Source: CAZMNY01 sp964567745 (GTDB lineage Bacteria > Planctomycetota > Planctomycetia > Pirellulales > Pirellulaceae). From it: a stretch of 64,000 bases of DNA. A program made the position numbers and the translations under genes. How positions within the stretch are numbered: the first letter of the stretch is position 1; every line of letters starts with the position of its first letter. Under the pieces are notes generated by a model, which did no database searches, was not told where the DNA came from, and saw nothing but the letters and a program-made list of their open reading frames with translations. The stretch spans positions 124,001 through 188,000 of the forward strand of contig CAZMNY010000002.1 in assembly GCA_964567745.1 (NCBI GenBank), read 5' to 3'. Positions 9,901 to 17,887 of this stretch are shown piece by piece.

Positions 9901-10006
9901 CCGCAGCGGGCGTGTCGACTTCCGCTGCCGCGACAACGGAAGCGAACAGACCGAAAAGAAATAGAAGGCAGCACTTCCAAAACATCGACGCGCCATTGAT
10001 CTTCAT
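6947..10006 (-). CDS. Secreted GH42/beta-galactosidase-like protein of unknown substrate
   Basis: A 1019-residue protein with a clear signal peptide (CCLLFLFGLFASVVAAAEV). An N-terminal region of beta-rich, carbohydrate-binding-like sequence (CEAEEFRVNSAKPGW, GRYLVLVRYE) precedes a central TIM-barrel-like part with GDEIGLPSP and GVFYWSQRFRFHHG. The C-terminal third resembles the glutamine-amidotransferase-like trimerisation domain of GH42 beta-galactosidases (KTAMWFSETADVWGD, YKMLYLTDAHVSLAASKAI, WVSSGGELFATAGAGMFDEYN). The glutamate in GDEIG is a candidate catalytic residue, but this is inference. It is the first gene of a minus-strand operon and is coupled by ATGA overlap to the propeller protein, so the two probably act on the same extracellular substrate. 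Confidence 0.65.
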   Translation of the reverse strand: MKINGASMFWKCCLLFLFGLFASVVAAAEVDTPAAAQALGARRSAVQIQPDGLYVCEAEEFRVNSAKPGWRALAFGQNYYAATFANSFLSRRAFLGAPSQCEESIASIDVNVREAGRYLVLVRYEAAYRFETQFRVQVEQNKMVIVDRLYGARDNLKIWAFSQKLKKEVGWSWGAVENVVWEGHDVFANLKPGRATIRIVAGKQPEPAAKRNIDLVMLTTDVEQVKNRIEKERYLPLDGMLTQSGDVWLRVTNRGKEQLSFTGRKAQGGGNWQQHSPYWVHMRNWKTPTVTVPAGGVSKWIDVGGTMDSLNHGQWFWTGNQPYKAEFAWRDEQGKMQSLGEFSGSGALTLAADCDTRYSKRLRRQHDVLYDLLAYLKKANPSPHGRAPANTPIYASTFTPLDEGRHAAAVVEFKRLFGLSDTKADAAGGRGMIDVRSVATAKLEAYCKNLGANAKNVAVVSLGDEIGLPSPRGAQAADAFRTWLKQLGKKPADIDPTAGSRWDRITFSADEKLKDSKPGVFYWSQRFRFHHGIQAIKERTDILRRHLPNAAVGANFSPHNPQEHMFLGEVYKWVTVFRKSGMTLPWSEDYIWQLAVGTPQMNSINLDLFRAGLRHHPDRKTMYYVMPHMPNNTPSQWRRLFFGSLAHGMKMVNLFEFRPVHVAYTENHVDEPEMYRMVLGSFRELSLFDDIVQNGHVDGAKTAMWFSETADVWGDSKGSFAAAKRALYTAIRHSQVPLDFVVEEDAVDGTLNKYKMLYLTDAHVSLAASKAIASWVSSGGELFATAGAGMFDEYNRPNKVLRDLMGVEQVGLDSPKEEQIIWLKQHMPFAKPLDQVQVADGGKTPVIGVRCRLRVTKGEVLGTFSDKSPAIVRRKVAKGRSTVCGFLPSLSYYHRSFPLAPVDRGASDEAMVHFLPTSFDQTASELIAEPTSKLVLPVKCDLAMVETTVIRSPRGVVVPLINWSRNEAKCTVEIRTKLPSGNARLASGALLEISRENGVTTVSFDLKVADALIFRTTKR

Positions 10007-10486
10007 CGAGATAGGACCTGTCGTGGAGGCCGAGAATCGTCAACGCAATGGCTCAAATCTATTTCTGCTCAACCCGCCGTGCAAGCAGACGCGAGATATC
10101 GAGCCGCCAACGCCTGTCACTCAACGTGGCACACCATGTGTAAGTGGCTGGGGCCTTCCAGCCGCAATTGTTGTTTATGCCTCCCCCCAATCATCCGATT
10201 TGGCAGCTCGGTGATCAGATCGACCCGTTTGCGGCTTTAGCCATTCGGCACTGGCATTTCTTCCAGAATCTTGCGTTTTGTCCCAATGCGATTTTGACAG
10301 GATCGACATGATCTGCAGGATGGGGAAGACAAGAACCTCCTCTCGCTTCTCTTTTCCTTATCCTGACAATCTTGTTAATCCTGTCCCGTCTTCAAAGACA
10401 TCAGGACGATGCCGGTCGGACGGCGGACTTGTACGTTGGCGCATTTCAGCACTGGCACACGAGCCTTGAAGCACAACGATTCCTGA
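10007..10486. other. 480-bp gap with a foldback repeat and little else
   Basis: No convincing gene is present. The right half holds the foldback element at 10296-10385. Fragments such as CACTGGCACAC near 10447 recall the end of the inverted repeat at 3054-3166 but are too short to call. The promoter of the minus-strand operon starting at 10006 should lie in the left half; I cannot point to it. Confidence 0.5.
10296..10385. repeat. MITE-like foldback element built from 9-nt ACAGGATNN units
   Basis: The left arm (10296-10321) reads GACAGGAT-CGACATGAT-CTGCAGGAT. The right arm (10360-10385) is its imperfect reverse complement, with about 20 of 26 positions pairing. Each arm is itself a run of three 9-nt units of the form ACAGGATNN. 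A 38-nt pyrimidine-rich loop separates the arms. Similar ACAGGAT arrays are dispersed in many planctomycete and other environmental genomes. No transposase is linked to it. Confidence 0.7.
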
Positions 10487-11173
10487 CTAGGACGATTCGT
10501 CGTGGCGCGGATAAAGCGTCTCGAGCGACTCCGGTTTGCGTCCGAGGGCGTGCAGCGAGAGAATCTTCCAATTGCGAAGCGTTTGCCTCAGCACGCCATT
10601 CTCCTCCCAACGACGGGCGCTGATATTCAAGGGACCGTCCATCTGCACGGGCCAGCTCCGCTTTCGCAGAGTACGCATGAGAAGCAACTCCTCGAGTACT
10701 CGCACTTCTGGAAAACCACCCACGGCTTCGAATACGTCATTGCGAACAACAATGCCCTGATCGCCATACGGCGCGCCGAGCCAGCGCACGCGAGCGGCGT
10801 TGCCAAACTCGAGCGCCCGGTACTTCCAACCGGCCGCCTCGATGTGTTGACGGAACGCTCCACAAATCACGTTCTCGTTTGAAAACGCCTCGCGAATTTG
10901 TTCGGCGCCGCCCTCGACGAGCCAATTGTCGGCATGCTGAAAATAGAGCACATCGCCGCTCGCCCTCTCGGCGCCGACGTTTTGTTGGCGAGCTCGGCCC
11001 GGAGCCGATTCAAGAAGCTGGCAATCACAGCTGGCGGCTCGCTCGAGTGTCGAATCCGCGCTGCCGCCGTCGACCACGATCACCTCGTCGAACCCAGCCA
11101 TCCACGAGCGTTCAACACAAGCGACAATGTTGTCGGCCTCGTTGACGGCGGGAATGATGCAGGAAATCTTCAT
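10487..11173 (-). CDS. Family 2 glycosyltransferase (TIGR04283-like)
   Basis: A compact 228-residue GT-A fold enzyme. It opens with the nucleotide-sugar motif MKISCIIPAVNEADNI, followed by EVIVVDGGSADST and GDVLYFQHADN, the DxD-type metal site in the form HAD. GAPYGDQGIVVRNDVFEAVGGFPEVRVLEELLL is characteristic of the small TIGR04283 transferases. There are no membrane segments, so it is cytoplasmic or peripheral. The ATG at 11173 is preferred; a TTG at 11197 would add eight residues. It lies 96 bp after eboE on the same strand and may be cotranscribed with it. Acceptor and donor are unknown. Confidence 0.85.
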   Translation of the reverse strand: MKISCIIPAVNEADNIVACVERSWMAGFDEVIVVDGGSADSTLERAASCDCQLLESAPGRARQQNVGAERASGDVLYFQHADNWLVEGGAEQIREAFSNENVICGAFRQHIEAAGWKYRALEFGNAARVRWLGAPYGDQGIVVRNDVFEAVGGFPEVRVLEELLLMRTLRKRSWPVQMDGPLNISARRWEENGVLRQTLRNWKILSLHALGRKPESLETLYPRHDESS

Positions 11174-11268
11174 GGTGCCTTTGGCGTTGCAGGTCAAACG
11201 ACTGCGACGACGCTTGCAATTCGTATAAGCTTCGAGCGAGTGTCTGAGCGTTTAGCTCGACAAGCAGA

Positions 11269-12432
11269 TCAATGCTGCGTCTGCTGTTCGGCAAACCAAT
11301 TCAACTCTTTGGCGATCCCGTCCGCCAAGCGAGCCTGCTGCAACTCCGCGGGTAGAACGTTCCACGCGTAGGTCTCCACCTCGTAATGGCTGACGTCCGA
11401 CAGCTCCTTCGCCGCTCGCAAACACTCGACGATATCATCGCGAGAAGTTTCGAGGTCTCCGAATCGTTCCAAGTAAACCGGCACGTGAAAGTGAATGCGC
11501 CATTCGCCAGCTGCCAAAGCGTCATCGGACGCCGCGCCGAGCGCTTGAGGCAGATCCTCGAAGAACATACTGCGACCATCATCGGTGCGAATGGACGTTT
11601 GGTGCAGGTAGCGATCTTCACTAAAGGCGGCGAGCTGCTTCAGCGCATCTTTTCGGCTCACCGCATTCGACGCATCAGCTCGCAAACAAATGGCCGAGGA
11701 AACTTGCACTTTGCCCACTGAGATGCCGGCGCTGCGGTATTTCTCAAAGACAAGTCGTTGCGGTTCGAACATCACCGCTGCGTGGCAGACATCATGGCAG
11801 ACTCGAATGTGTCGGCGCACCAAATCTTCGTCATCCGACCCCAAAAGGTAATCTTCAAAGAAGCGAATCATGTCGTCGGTTCGCTCGATGAAGCAGCCCG
11901 GCTCGGGTTCGATGCAAACAAAAATCAAACGTCCGCTTTCATTTTCCAGCTCTCCGGCCGTTCGAGCAACTTGCCGCAAGTGCTCGGCTGCGGCCGCCAG
12001 AGAATCCGCCGTCGGATCCGGCTCGCCCCAACAGATAGGCAGTGTTGAAATGCTTCCCGGCACGCCAGGCGGCAGCAAAGCATCTTGGATAGCGATCAAG
12101 TCGCGCGTGTAATCGAGCCGCTCGGAATCCATCCAAGTCGGCTGATAGACCAAGTGCTTAACGACCGCTTGGTGAAAATCACCGTACGGAAATCCGTTCA
12201 GCGTGTAGGGAGTCAGTCCGGCATCGCCGAGCCAGTCGCGGAACGACTCGATCGCGCCCTCTTCGCGCAGCTCCCTTGCCGAGGCGGCGCTAAGCCACAG
12301 GCCGACACCCATCGGCCTGTCCGGCGAACACATCGCCTTCACCGCCGTAGCGTGCTGCCTGAGGTTGGCGTGCGTTTCAGCAAATCCGCTGCCGGCGTGC
12401 ACGTTCGTGCAGTAACCAACATGTAGGTCCAT
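11269..12432 (-). CDS. eboE: EboE-like TIM-barrel protein (metabolite traffic family)
   Basis: The 387-residue product looks like EboE, a sugar-isomerase-fold protein of the ebo cluster, which in cyanobacteria and other bacteria is needed to export metabolites such as scytonemin precursors to the periplasm. Recognisable segments are MDLHVGYCTNVHAG at the start, TLNGFPYGDFH, the metal-site-like IFVCIEPEPGCFIE and RVCHDVCHAAVMFE, and the C-terminal HYEVETYAWNVLP. The other ebo genes (eboA-D, F) are not in this window, so it is an isolated copy here. It lies between mutS and a small glycosyltransferase, all on the minus strand. The actual reaction is unknown. Confidence 0.75.
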   Translation of the reverse strand: MDLHVGYCTNVHAGSGFAETHANLRQHATAVKAMCSPDRPMGVGLWLSAASARELREEGAIESFRDWLGDAGLTPYTLNGFPYGDFHQAVVKHLVYQPTWMDSERLDYTRDLIAIQDALLPPGVPGSISTLPICWGEPDPTADSLAAAAEHLRQVARTAGELENESGRLIFVCIEPEPGCFIERTDDMIRFFEDYLLGSDDEDLVRRHIRVCHDVCHAAVMFEPQRLVFEKYRSAGISVGKVQVSSAICLRADASNAVSRKDALKQLAAFSEDRYLHQTSIRTDDGRSMFFEDLPQALGAASDDALAAGEWRIHFHVPVYLERFGDLETSRDDIVECLRAAKELSDVSHYEVETYAWNVLPAELQQARLADGIAKELNWFAEQQTQH

Positions 12433-12528
12433 ACGCGCGTTCCCGTTGAGCCGTCAAGGCGTGAAGAGTTATACGTAAAACGAAACTCGATGCGACGCTC
12501 AAATTAACATCGCAGCCGACGACTTCGA

Positions 12529-15156
12529 CTAGCGGGGTTGAACCGGCCGATCGACGGCAACTTCATCCTGCAACGCCTTGAGCTGCTGGAGGGCATCGAG
12601 CGGAGTCAATTGGTTAATGTCGAGCGACTTGAGTTTATCAACGACTGGATGATCATACGGCGCAAACAAGGTCAGTTGAATATCCTCTCGCGGCCTGCGT
12701 TTCTTCGTTGATTCGCTTTTGGGCCGCTGTCGTTCGTTGAGATGTTCTGACTCAAGCTGTGCGAGAATCTGTTTCGCTCGCTCGTTGACCGACTTGGGAA
12801 TGCCGGCGAGTCGAGCGACATGAATGCCGTAGCTCTTGTCCGCGGCGCCGGGCACGATCTTGTGAAGGAAAACCACTTGATCATCCCATTCCTTCACCGA
12901 CACGTTAAGGTTTTGAACGGAACCGAGCGAATGCCGCAAGTCGGTCAGCTCGTGATAGTGGGTCGCGAAAAACGTCCGGCAATGAATCTGGTCATGAATA
13001 TGCTCGACGATCGCCCATGCCAACGAGACACCATCGTACGTGCTAGTGCCTCGGCCAATCTCGTCGAGAACAACCAAGCTGCGGCTCGTCGCCGTGTTGA
13101 GGATCCTTGCTGTCTCGGTCATCTCGACCATAAAGGTACTCTGGCCGCGAGAGAGCTCGTCACTCGCGCCGACTCGAGCAAAAATACGATCGGCTACTCC
13201 AATCGTCGCCTTCGACGCTGGGACGAACGAACCCATTTGAGCCATGATCGTAAGCAAGGCGACCTGCCGGATGTAGGTGCTCTTGCCGGCCATGTTGGGT
13301 CCGGTGATCAACAGAACCGAACTCGACTCGGGGTCCGACTTCGCATCGTTGGGAACAAACGTCCCCTCCGGCTCGATGATGTCGAGCACGGGGTGTCGCC
13401 CGTCGACGATATCGAGCATCGGCGACTCGATCATTTCCGGTCGGCAGTAATCACGTTGCGAAGCCAGCTCGGCCAGGCTGCAGAGTACGTCGAGTTCGGC
13501 GAGCGCGGTCGCGGTCGCCTGCAGGATTTTTGACTCTTTTTGCACGAGCTGTCTTAGTTCGATAAACAGCTTGTGTTCAAGATCCTTCGCTCGCTCGTCG
13601 GCCGAAAGCACTTTCTCTTCGTACTCTTTTAGCTCCGGGGTGATATACCGTTCGGCATTCTTGAGCGTCTGTTTGCGAAGGTATTCGTCGGGAGCGTTTT
13701 CACGGTGGGCGTTCGTCAGCTCGATGTAGTAGCCAAAGACTTTGTTAAAGCCGACTTTGAGGTTTGGTATGCCAGTCAGTTCAGCTTGACTTGCTTGATA
13801 GTCGGCGATCCACTGCTTGCCTCCCGCAGCCAACTCGCGCAATTGGTCGAGTTGTTCGTGGTAGCCATTGCGAATGAAACCGCCATCGCGAGTCAGAATC
13901 GGACATTCGTTTGCGAGGGCGTTTTCCAGCGCGACGCCGATGTGTGGGCAGGCATCGATTCGACTCTCGACGTTGGCGAGCAATGGAGCGTTTCGGTCGG
14001 TCAAGCGTCGTTTGATTTCCGGCAAGCAATCGAGCGTGCGGCCGACGGATTGCAAATCGCGAGGGCCGCATCGCGCTGTAGCGACTCGCGCCAGAAGGCG
14101 TTCGAGATCGTAGACTCCCGCGAGCGACTTGCGGAGGTTTTTCCGTAGCGAGGCGTCGTCACGCAGTTCGCCGACCGCGTCGAGACGACGGTTGATCTGT
14201 TCGATATCGGTCAGCGGATTGGCAATTTGATCCGCCAACGCTCGCGAACCTATCGCGGAAACGGTGCGATCCAAGACTCCCAAGAGCGAACCGTCTCGTT
14301 CTCCGCCGCGCATCGTCCTGGCGATCTCCAGGCTGCGTCGAGTCGCAACGTCGATCTCGAGCGATGTGCCGACGCGATACGGCGTCAGCCGGTCGATGTG
14401 ATCGAGCGATGCTTTCTGCGTCTCCTGCAGATACTCCATGACAGCGCCGGCCGATTGTAGCGAGAGCGTTTCGTCGTCGTCGAATCCGAATCCGTCCAGC
14501 GTCTTCACGCCGAATTGTTCGAGCAGCAGGCGGCGAGCCGAGTCGAGCCCGAACGCCCAGGCGGGCCGGGCTGTGAGGAACCATGCGGCAAGTTCCGTCG
14601 AGCGGTCGCGTTGTTGTTCGTCAAACAGGCACTCGGCCGGGGCAAGTCGTTCCAGATGATCGACAACTTGCTCGGCGGGCAATTGAGCGGCGAAGAATCT
14701 GCCTGTCGACAAATCGGCCCAGGCGACGCCAGCGTACATCGGCGCTCGCGAGGCAGGGGTCGATTGCCAGATTACGGCTGCCAGGTAGTTGCTTGTTTTG
14801 GGGTCGAGCAGTCCGTCGTCGGTCAACGTCCCAGGCGTGACAACTCGAACAATCTCGCGATCGACGAGCCCCTTTGCCTCTTTGGGATCCTGAGTCTGCT
14901 CGCAGACGGCCGCGCGAAATCCACGGGAAATCAGCCGCCCAAGATACTGCTCAAGCTGATGGTGCGGAAAGCCCGCCATCGGGATCGGATTCGTGCTCTT
15001 GTCGCGACTGGTGAGAGTCAGCCCTAGTTCTTTGGCCGCCACCTTCGCGTCTTCATGGAACAGTTCATAGAAGTCCCCCATGCGGAAAAGCAGCAGCGCA
15101 TCCCCGCACGAAGCCTTGGCCTCATGGTACTGATCCATCATCGTCTTCTTAGCCAT
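12529..15156 (-). CDS. mutS: DNA mismatch repair protein MutS
   Basis: Recognises mismatches and small loops and recruits MutL. The 875-residue length is typical. Visible are the mismatch-reading motif F29-Y30-E31 within MGDFYELF, the Walker A loop GPNMAGKST, Walker B LVVLDEIGRGTST, and THYHELTDL in the ATPase domain. The clamp region (KVGFNKVFGYYIELTNAH) is intact. The C-terminus LTPLDALQQLKALQ is the usual MutS helix. It is transcribed minus-strand, with fliG upstream (147-bp gap) and eboE 96 bp downstream. No mutL is visible. Confidence 0.97.
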   Translation of the reverse strand: MAKKTMMDQYHEAKASCGDALLLFRMGDFYELFHEDAKVAAKELGLTLTSRDKSTNPIPMAGFPHHQLEQYLGRLISRGFRAAVCEQTQDPKEAKGLVDREIVRVVTPGTLTDDGLLDPKTSNYLAAVIWQSTPASRAPMYAGVAWADLSTGRFFAAQLPAEQVVDHLERLAPAECLFDEQQRDRSTELAAWFLTARPAWAFGLDSARRLLLEQFGVKTLDGFGFDDDETLSLQSAGAVMEYLQETQKASLDHIDRLTPYRVGTSLEIDVATRRSLEIARTMRGGERDGSLLGVLDRTVSAIGSRALADQIANPLTDIEQINRRLDAVGELRDDASLRKNLRKSLAGVYDLERLLARVATARCGPRDLQSVGRTLDCLPEIKRRLTDRNAPLLANVESRIDACPHIGVALENALANECPILTRDGGFIRNGYHEQLDQLRELAAGGKQWIADYQASQAELTGIPNLKVGFNKVFGYYIELTNAHRENAPDEYLRKQTLKNAERYITPELKEYEEKVLSADERAKDLEHKLFIELRQLVQKESKILQATATALAELDVLCSLAELASQRDYCRPEMIESPMLDIVDGRHPVLDIIEPEGTFVPNDAKSDPESSSVLLITGPNMAGKSTYIRQVALLTIMAQMGSFVPASKATIGVADRIFARVGASDELSRGQSTFMVEMTETARILNTATSRSLVVLDEIGRGTSTYDGVSLAWAIVEHIHDQIHCRTFFATHYHELTDLRHSLGSVQNLNVSVKEWDDQVVFLHKIVPGAADKSYGIHVARLAGIPKSVNERAKQILAQLESEHLNERQRPKSESTKKRRPREDIQLTLFAPYDHPVVDKLKSLDINQLTPLDALQQLKALQDEVAVDRPVQPR

Positions 15157-15303
15157 AGAGCGAATCTAGCAATTGCTCGAAGACGATGGGAGGGGGCGGC
15201 GCCAACCGATGGCACGATTTCGGCCAAGCGGGAGCGATCCAGTCAGAGTAAGCCGGAAAATCTCGTCAAACCAGGTCGTGCGGCGAATTCAAACGCCCAT
15301 CGA

Positions 15304-16296
15304 TCACTCGATGTACGCTGCTTCTTCGTCCGTGCTGCCGGTAGTGATTTCGCCCTGTTCTTCGAGTCGCCGGACGGTGTCGACAACCTCCTGCTGAACC
15401 GCCTCGACGTCGGCGACTCGCACGGCACCTAGGAAGTCGATCTCTTCGGCCAACATCTTGGCGGCTCGTTCCGACATATTGTTGAGGACTTTTTCCTTGA
15501 GGCCCTCGCTGGCGCCCTTGAGCGCCATGGCCCATTTTGGCGTATCGACGTTTTGCAGAACGGTTTGAATTTCTTTATCCCGAAGGTTGTTGATGTCTTC
15601 GAAGACGAACATCAGGCGGCGAATCTCTTCGACCAGCTCCGGGTCCTCTTGGCCGATGTTTTCGAGCAGAGTTCGCTCAGTGGCGCGATCGGTCACGTTG
15701 AGGATTTCCGCGACGCTCTGAATGCCACCCGCGTTCTCGAACGACTGCGACATCACGCTGACCATACGCTTCGCCAGCCCCTCCTCGACTTGCTCAATCA
15801 CCTCCGGGCTCGTTTCGGTCATGTTGGCGATCCGCCGAATGACGCCAGTCTGCTTCTCCGTGTCGAGACCGGCCATGACTTCCGCGCCAAACACGGGCGG
15901 CAGGTGCGACAGGACGAGCGCGATCGTTTGAGGGTGCTCGTCGACAATGAAAGTAACCAGGTTTTGCGGATCGACGTCGCGAAGGAAACTGAACGGCACG
16001 CCCTCAACCGACTGCCGCAGGTTTTCGAGCGTAGTGGCGGCCTCTTTCCCCAAGGCTTGGGAAACAAGCGAGCTTGCCAAGTCGAGGCTTCCCGAAGATC
16101 GGCCTGCCTTGGTGGGGTTCATCTCGGCGAACGAGATAATGACGTCTTCCATCTCTTGCTGAGACAGCGATTCGATTCGGGCCAATTCGATGCAGACCAA
16201 TTCGACTTGTTTCGGTCGAAGTTTGGCGAGCAACGAGCTGCCTAGATCATCCGGCAGGGCCATCAAGATGGCGGCCGCGTTTCGGATATTCGCCAT
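15304..16296 (-). CDS. fliG: Flagellar motor switch protein FliG
   Basis: FliG forms part of the C-ring rotor and takes part in torque generation and switching. The 330-residue protein starts MANIRNAAAILMALPDD and contains the armadillo-like middle domain segment EHPQTIALVLSHLPP and the conserved LLENIGQEDPELVEEIRRLMFVFEDI. The torque helix appears as IQTVLQNVDTPKWAMALKGASEGLKEKVLNNMSERAA, and an acidic tail follows. The ATG at 16296 fits the family start; an upstream ATG at 16326 would add ten residues. No other flagellar structural gene is adjacent, so fliG is isolated here. The FlgI-like gene 10 kb away is not a standard P-ring gene. Confidence 0.95.
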   Translation of the reverse strand: MANIRNAAAILMALPDDLGSSLLAKLRPKQVELVCIELARIESLSQQEMEDVIISFAEMNPTKAGRSSGSLDLASSLVSQALGKEAATTLENLRQSVEGVPFSFLRDVDPQNLVTFIVDEHPQTIALVLSHLPPVFGAEVMAGLDTEKQTGVIRRIANMTETSPEVIEQVEEGLAKRMVSVMSQSFENAGGIQSVAEILNVTDRATERTLLENIGQEDPELVEEIRRLMFVFEDINNLRDKEIQTVLQNVDTPKWAMALKGASEGLKEKVLNNMSERAAKMLAEEIDFLGAVRVADVEAVQQEVVDTVRRLEEQGEITTGSTDEEAAYIE

Positions 16297-16452
16297 GGTC
16301 CGTCTCCGCGCATACTTTGGCCACATCGGCCGGAATGAACGCTCTTCGGTAGATATCGAACTTACAGCGGTGGCAAGTTGAGCCAGACTTTGCCGATTCT
16401 GCCGATTGCGGGACGGCTGTTCGCATCAAAGGAAGACGAGAGATGAAGCCGG

Positions 16453-16944
16453 CTAGGGCAAGCTGTACTCCCAGACGCCCCACTGCCCGCCATTTTCATC
16501 GACGCCGACGGTGAGGTTGGTCGGCCGGTCGCCGAGTCGTTGCTCTAGCTGGTCCAACAACTTGAGCCCGATGTAGCGTGCGACAAGTTCCGCGGTTGTG
16601 TTGGGAACGGGGAGAAGCACGCAGTCGTCGAGCGGAAAGATCCAGCGACGGTCTTCAAACGTCGCCAAAACTTCCTTCTCATCCGCCACAACCTTGATTT
16701 GAGGATGGTCGGTTGGGAGCAGCACGTGATGATCCAGCGTGTCGACGATCGTTTGCATCTCATCACGAAGGGCAATAAAGTCGATCACATAGTGATTCTC
16801 GTCGAGCGGTCCGTCGATCGATGCGCGAACGCGGTAGTTGTGCCCATGCAGTCGTTCGCAAACGTTGCCGTTGAACGTGATGAAATGGGCAGCGCTGAAA
16901 ACAAGTTGCGGCTTGCTCAATTCGACTCGGTACGATTCAGTCAT
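16453..16944 (-). CDS. 6-pyruvoyl-tetrahydropterin synthase / QueD family protein
   Basis: The 163-residue product has the zinc-binding T-fold pattern: FSAAHFI, then C-E-R-L-H-G-H with the catalytic cysteine, and a later LDHHVLLPTDH. Having Cys rather than Glu in the CxxxHGH motif argues for a QueD- or PTPS-like enzyme, not PTPS-III. Possible roles are conversion of dihydroneopterin triphosphate in queuosine or another pterin route. Its ATG at 16944 overlaps the preceding gene by eight bases (ATGACTGA), and it is the last gene of a three-gene operon. queA is elsewhere in the window (49872), but the coupling to a CitG-family protein also leaves open a role in a modified pterin cofactor. Confidence 0.82.
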   Translation of the reverse strand: MTESYRVELSKPQLVFSAAHFITFNGNVCERLHGHNYRVRASIDGPLDENHYVIDFIALRDEMQTIVDTLDHHVLLPTDHPQIKVVADEKEVLATFEDRRWIFPLDDCVLLPVPNTTAELVARYIGLKLLDQLEQRLGDRPTNLTVGVDENGGQWGVWEYSLP

Positions 16945-17887
16945 CGGTCTCGCCCAGGGATGATGTTTTCTGCTCGCCTTGTTCGAGGCGGCCTTCTTCT
17001 GCTCGACGCCGCCGGGCAAGATGGCCGACGGTGGGAATTGGCTGGGGCATGCGTTGTTCGCGGAGCAATACGAATAGAGCCGCCGCGATCAGGTCGGCGG
17101 TCGCACCAGGATTGCGGCGGTTTCCATCGCTTCGCAGCCAAAAATCGAAATCGCCGATCGCGTGCTCGAACGCATCCGGACCGTGTTCTCGAGCTTGCAA
17201 GACCGCGCCGGCGCGGAGCGACGCTTGCCCGGCCAAATCAGCGCCGCCCTTTCTCTCGATCAGTGTATCGCGATCGGCGGCAAGGCGCTGAAGTTGGGCG
17301 AGCAGAATCGCTTTCTCGATTGACACTCCACGCAACAACTCGGACTCGATATGCCGCGCCGTTTCAAGAACGGCCGAAAACCCTTCACAGTACTGTCGCG
17401 CCACCAAGTCGCGTTCGGAGGCCAATTGCATGGCGTCGAGCAGTGATGGCGGCGTCTCCTGTCGCTGCACGTCCCACTTTTCACTCTCGCCTAAGCCGCC
17501 GGGAGATGCGAGCCGAATCGCCTCGTACACGCGAGCCGCGTCGTTCTCGTCCATACGCTCAAGCGTCGGTCCAATCAAAGCCGCAATCGGCATCTCCGGC
17601 ACGGCGGCGAGCGGCGCGAGCAACAGGGCGATGCCGAGATTCGTGTTCGACCCCACTGCGGCGGCGGTCGCCTCCACCGCTCGCAAAACCGTCTGCCCCA
17701 CACCGTCTCGTCGAGCGAGCTCCATAGGCGGACCGATTTGTGCGGCGCTGACGACAAAATCGGTGAAACAGAGTCCCTCAAAATCGGCACCGCGATGGAC
17801 GTTGCCGACCTTCGGCGCGGTCGCCTCAAGCAGACAGGCAAGCGTTGCGCATTGACCGATGCTCATCTGCGGCGCGTCGTCGTTCAT
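16937..17887 (-). CDS. CitG/MdcB-family triphosphoribosyl-dephospho-CoA synthase-like protein
   Basis: The 316-residue protein shows the family pattern ATAPKVGNVHRGADF near residue 25, followed by VGSNTNLGIALLLAPLA around residue 80. Classical CitG and MdcB make the prosthetic group precursor of citrate lyase or malonate decarboxylase. No such lyase genes are in the window, so that function is unlikely. Relatives occur with tetrahydromethanopterin C1-transfer genes in methylotrophs and planctomycetes, and the coupled pterin synthase downstream fits such a link, but this is inference. It overlaps the upstream hydrolase stop as ATGA and the downstream gene by eight bases, so all three are translated together. 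Confidence 0.8.
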   Translation of the reverse strand: MNDDAPQMSIGQCATLACLLEATAPKVGNVHRGADFEGLCFTDFVVSAAQIGPPMELARRDGVGQTVLRAVEATAAAVGSNTNLGIALLLAPLAAVPEMPIAALIGPTLERMDENDAARVYEAIRLASPGGLGESEKWDVQRQETPPSLLDAMQLASERDLVARQYCEGFSAVLETARHIESELLRGVSIEKAILLAQLQRLAADRDTLIERKGGADLAGQASLRAGAVLQAREHGPDAFEHAIGDFDFWLRSDGNRRNPGATADLIAAALFVLLREQRMPQPIPTVGHLARRRRAEEGRLEQGEQKTSSLGETDD

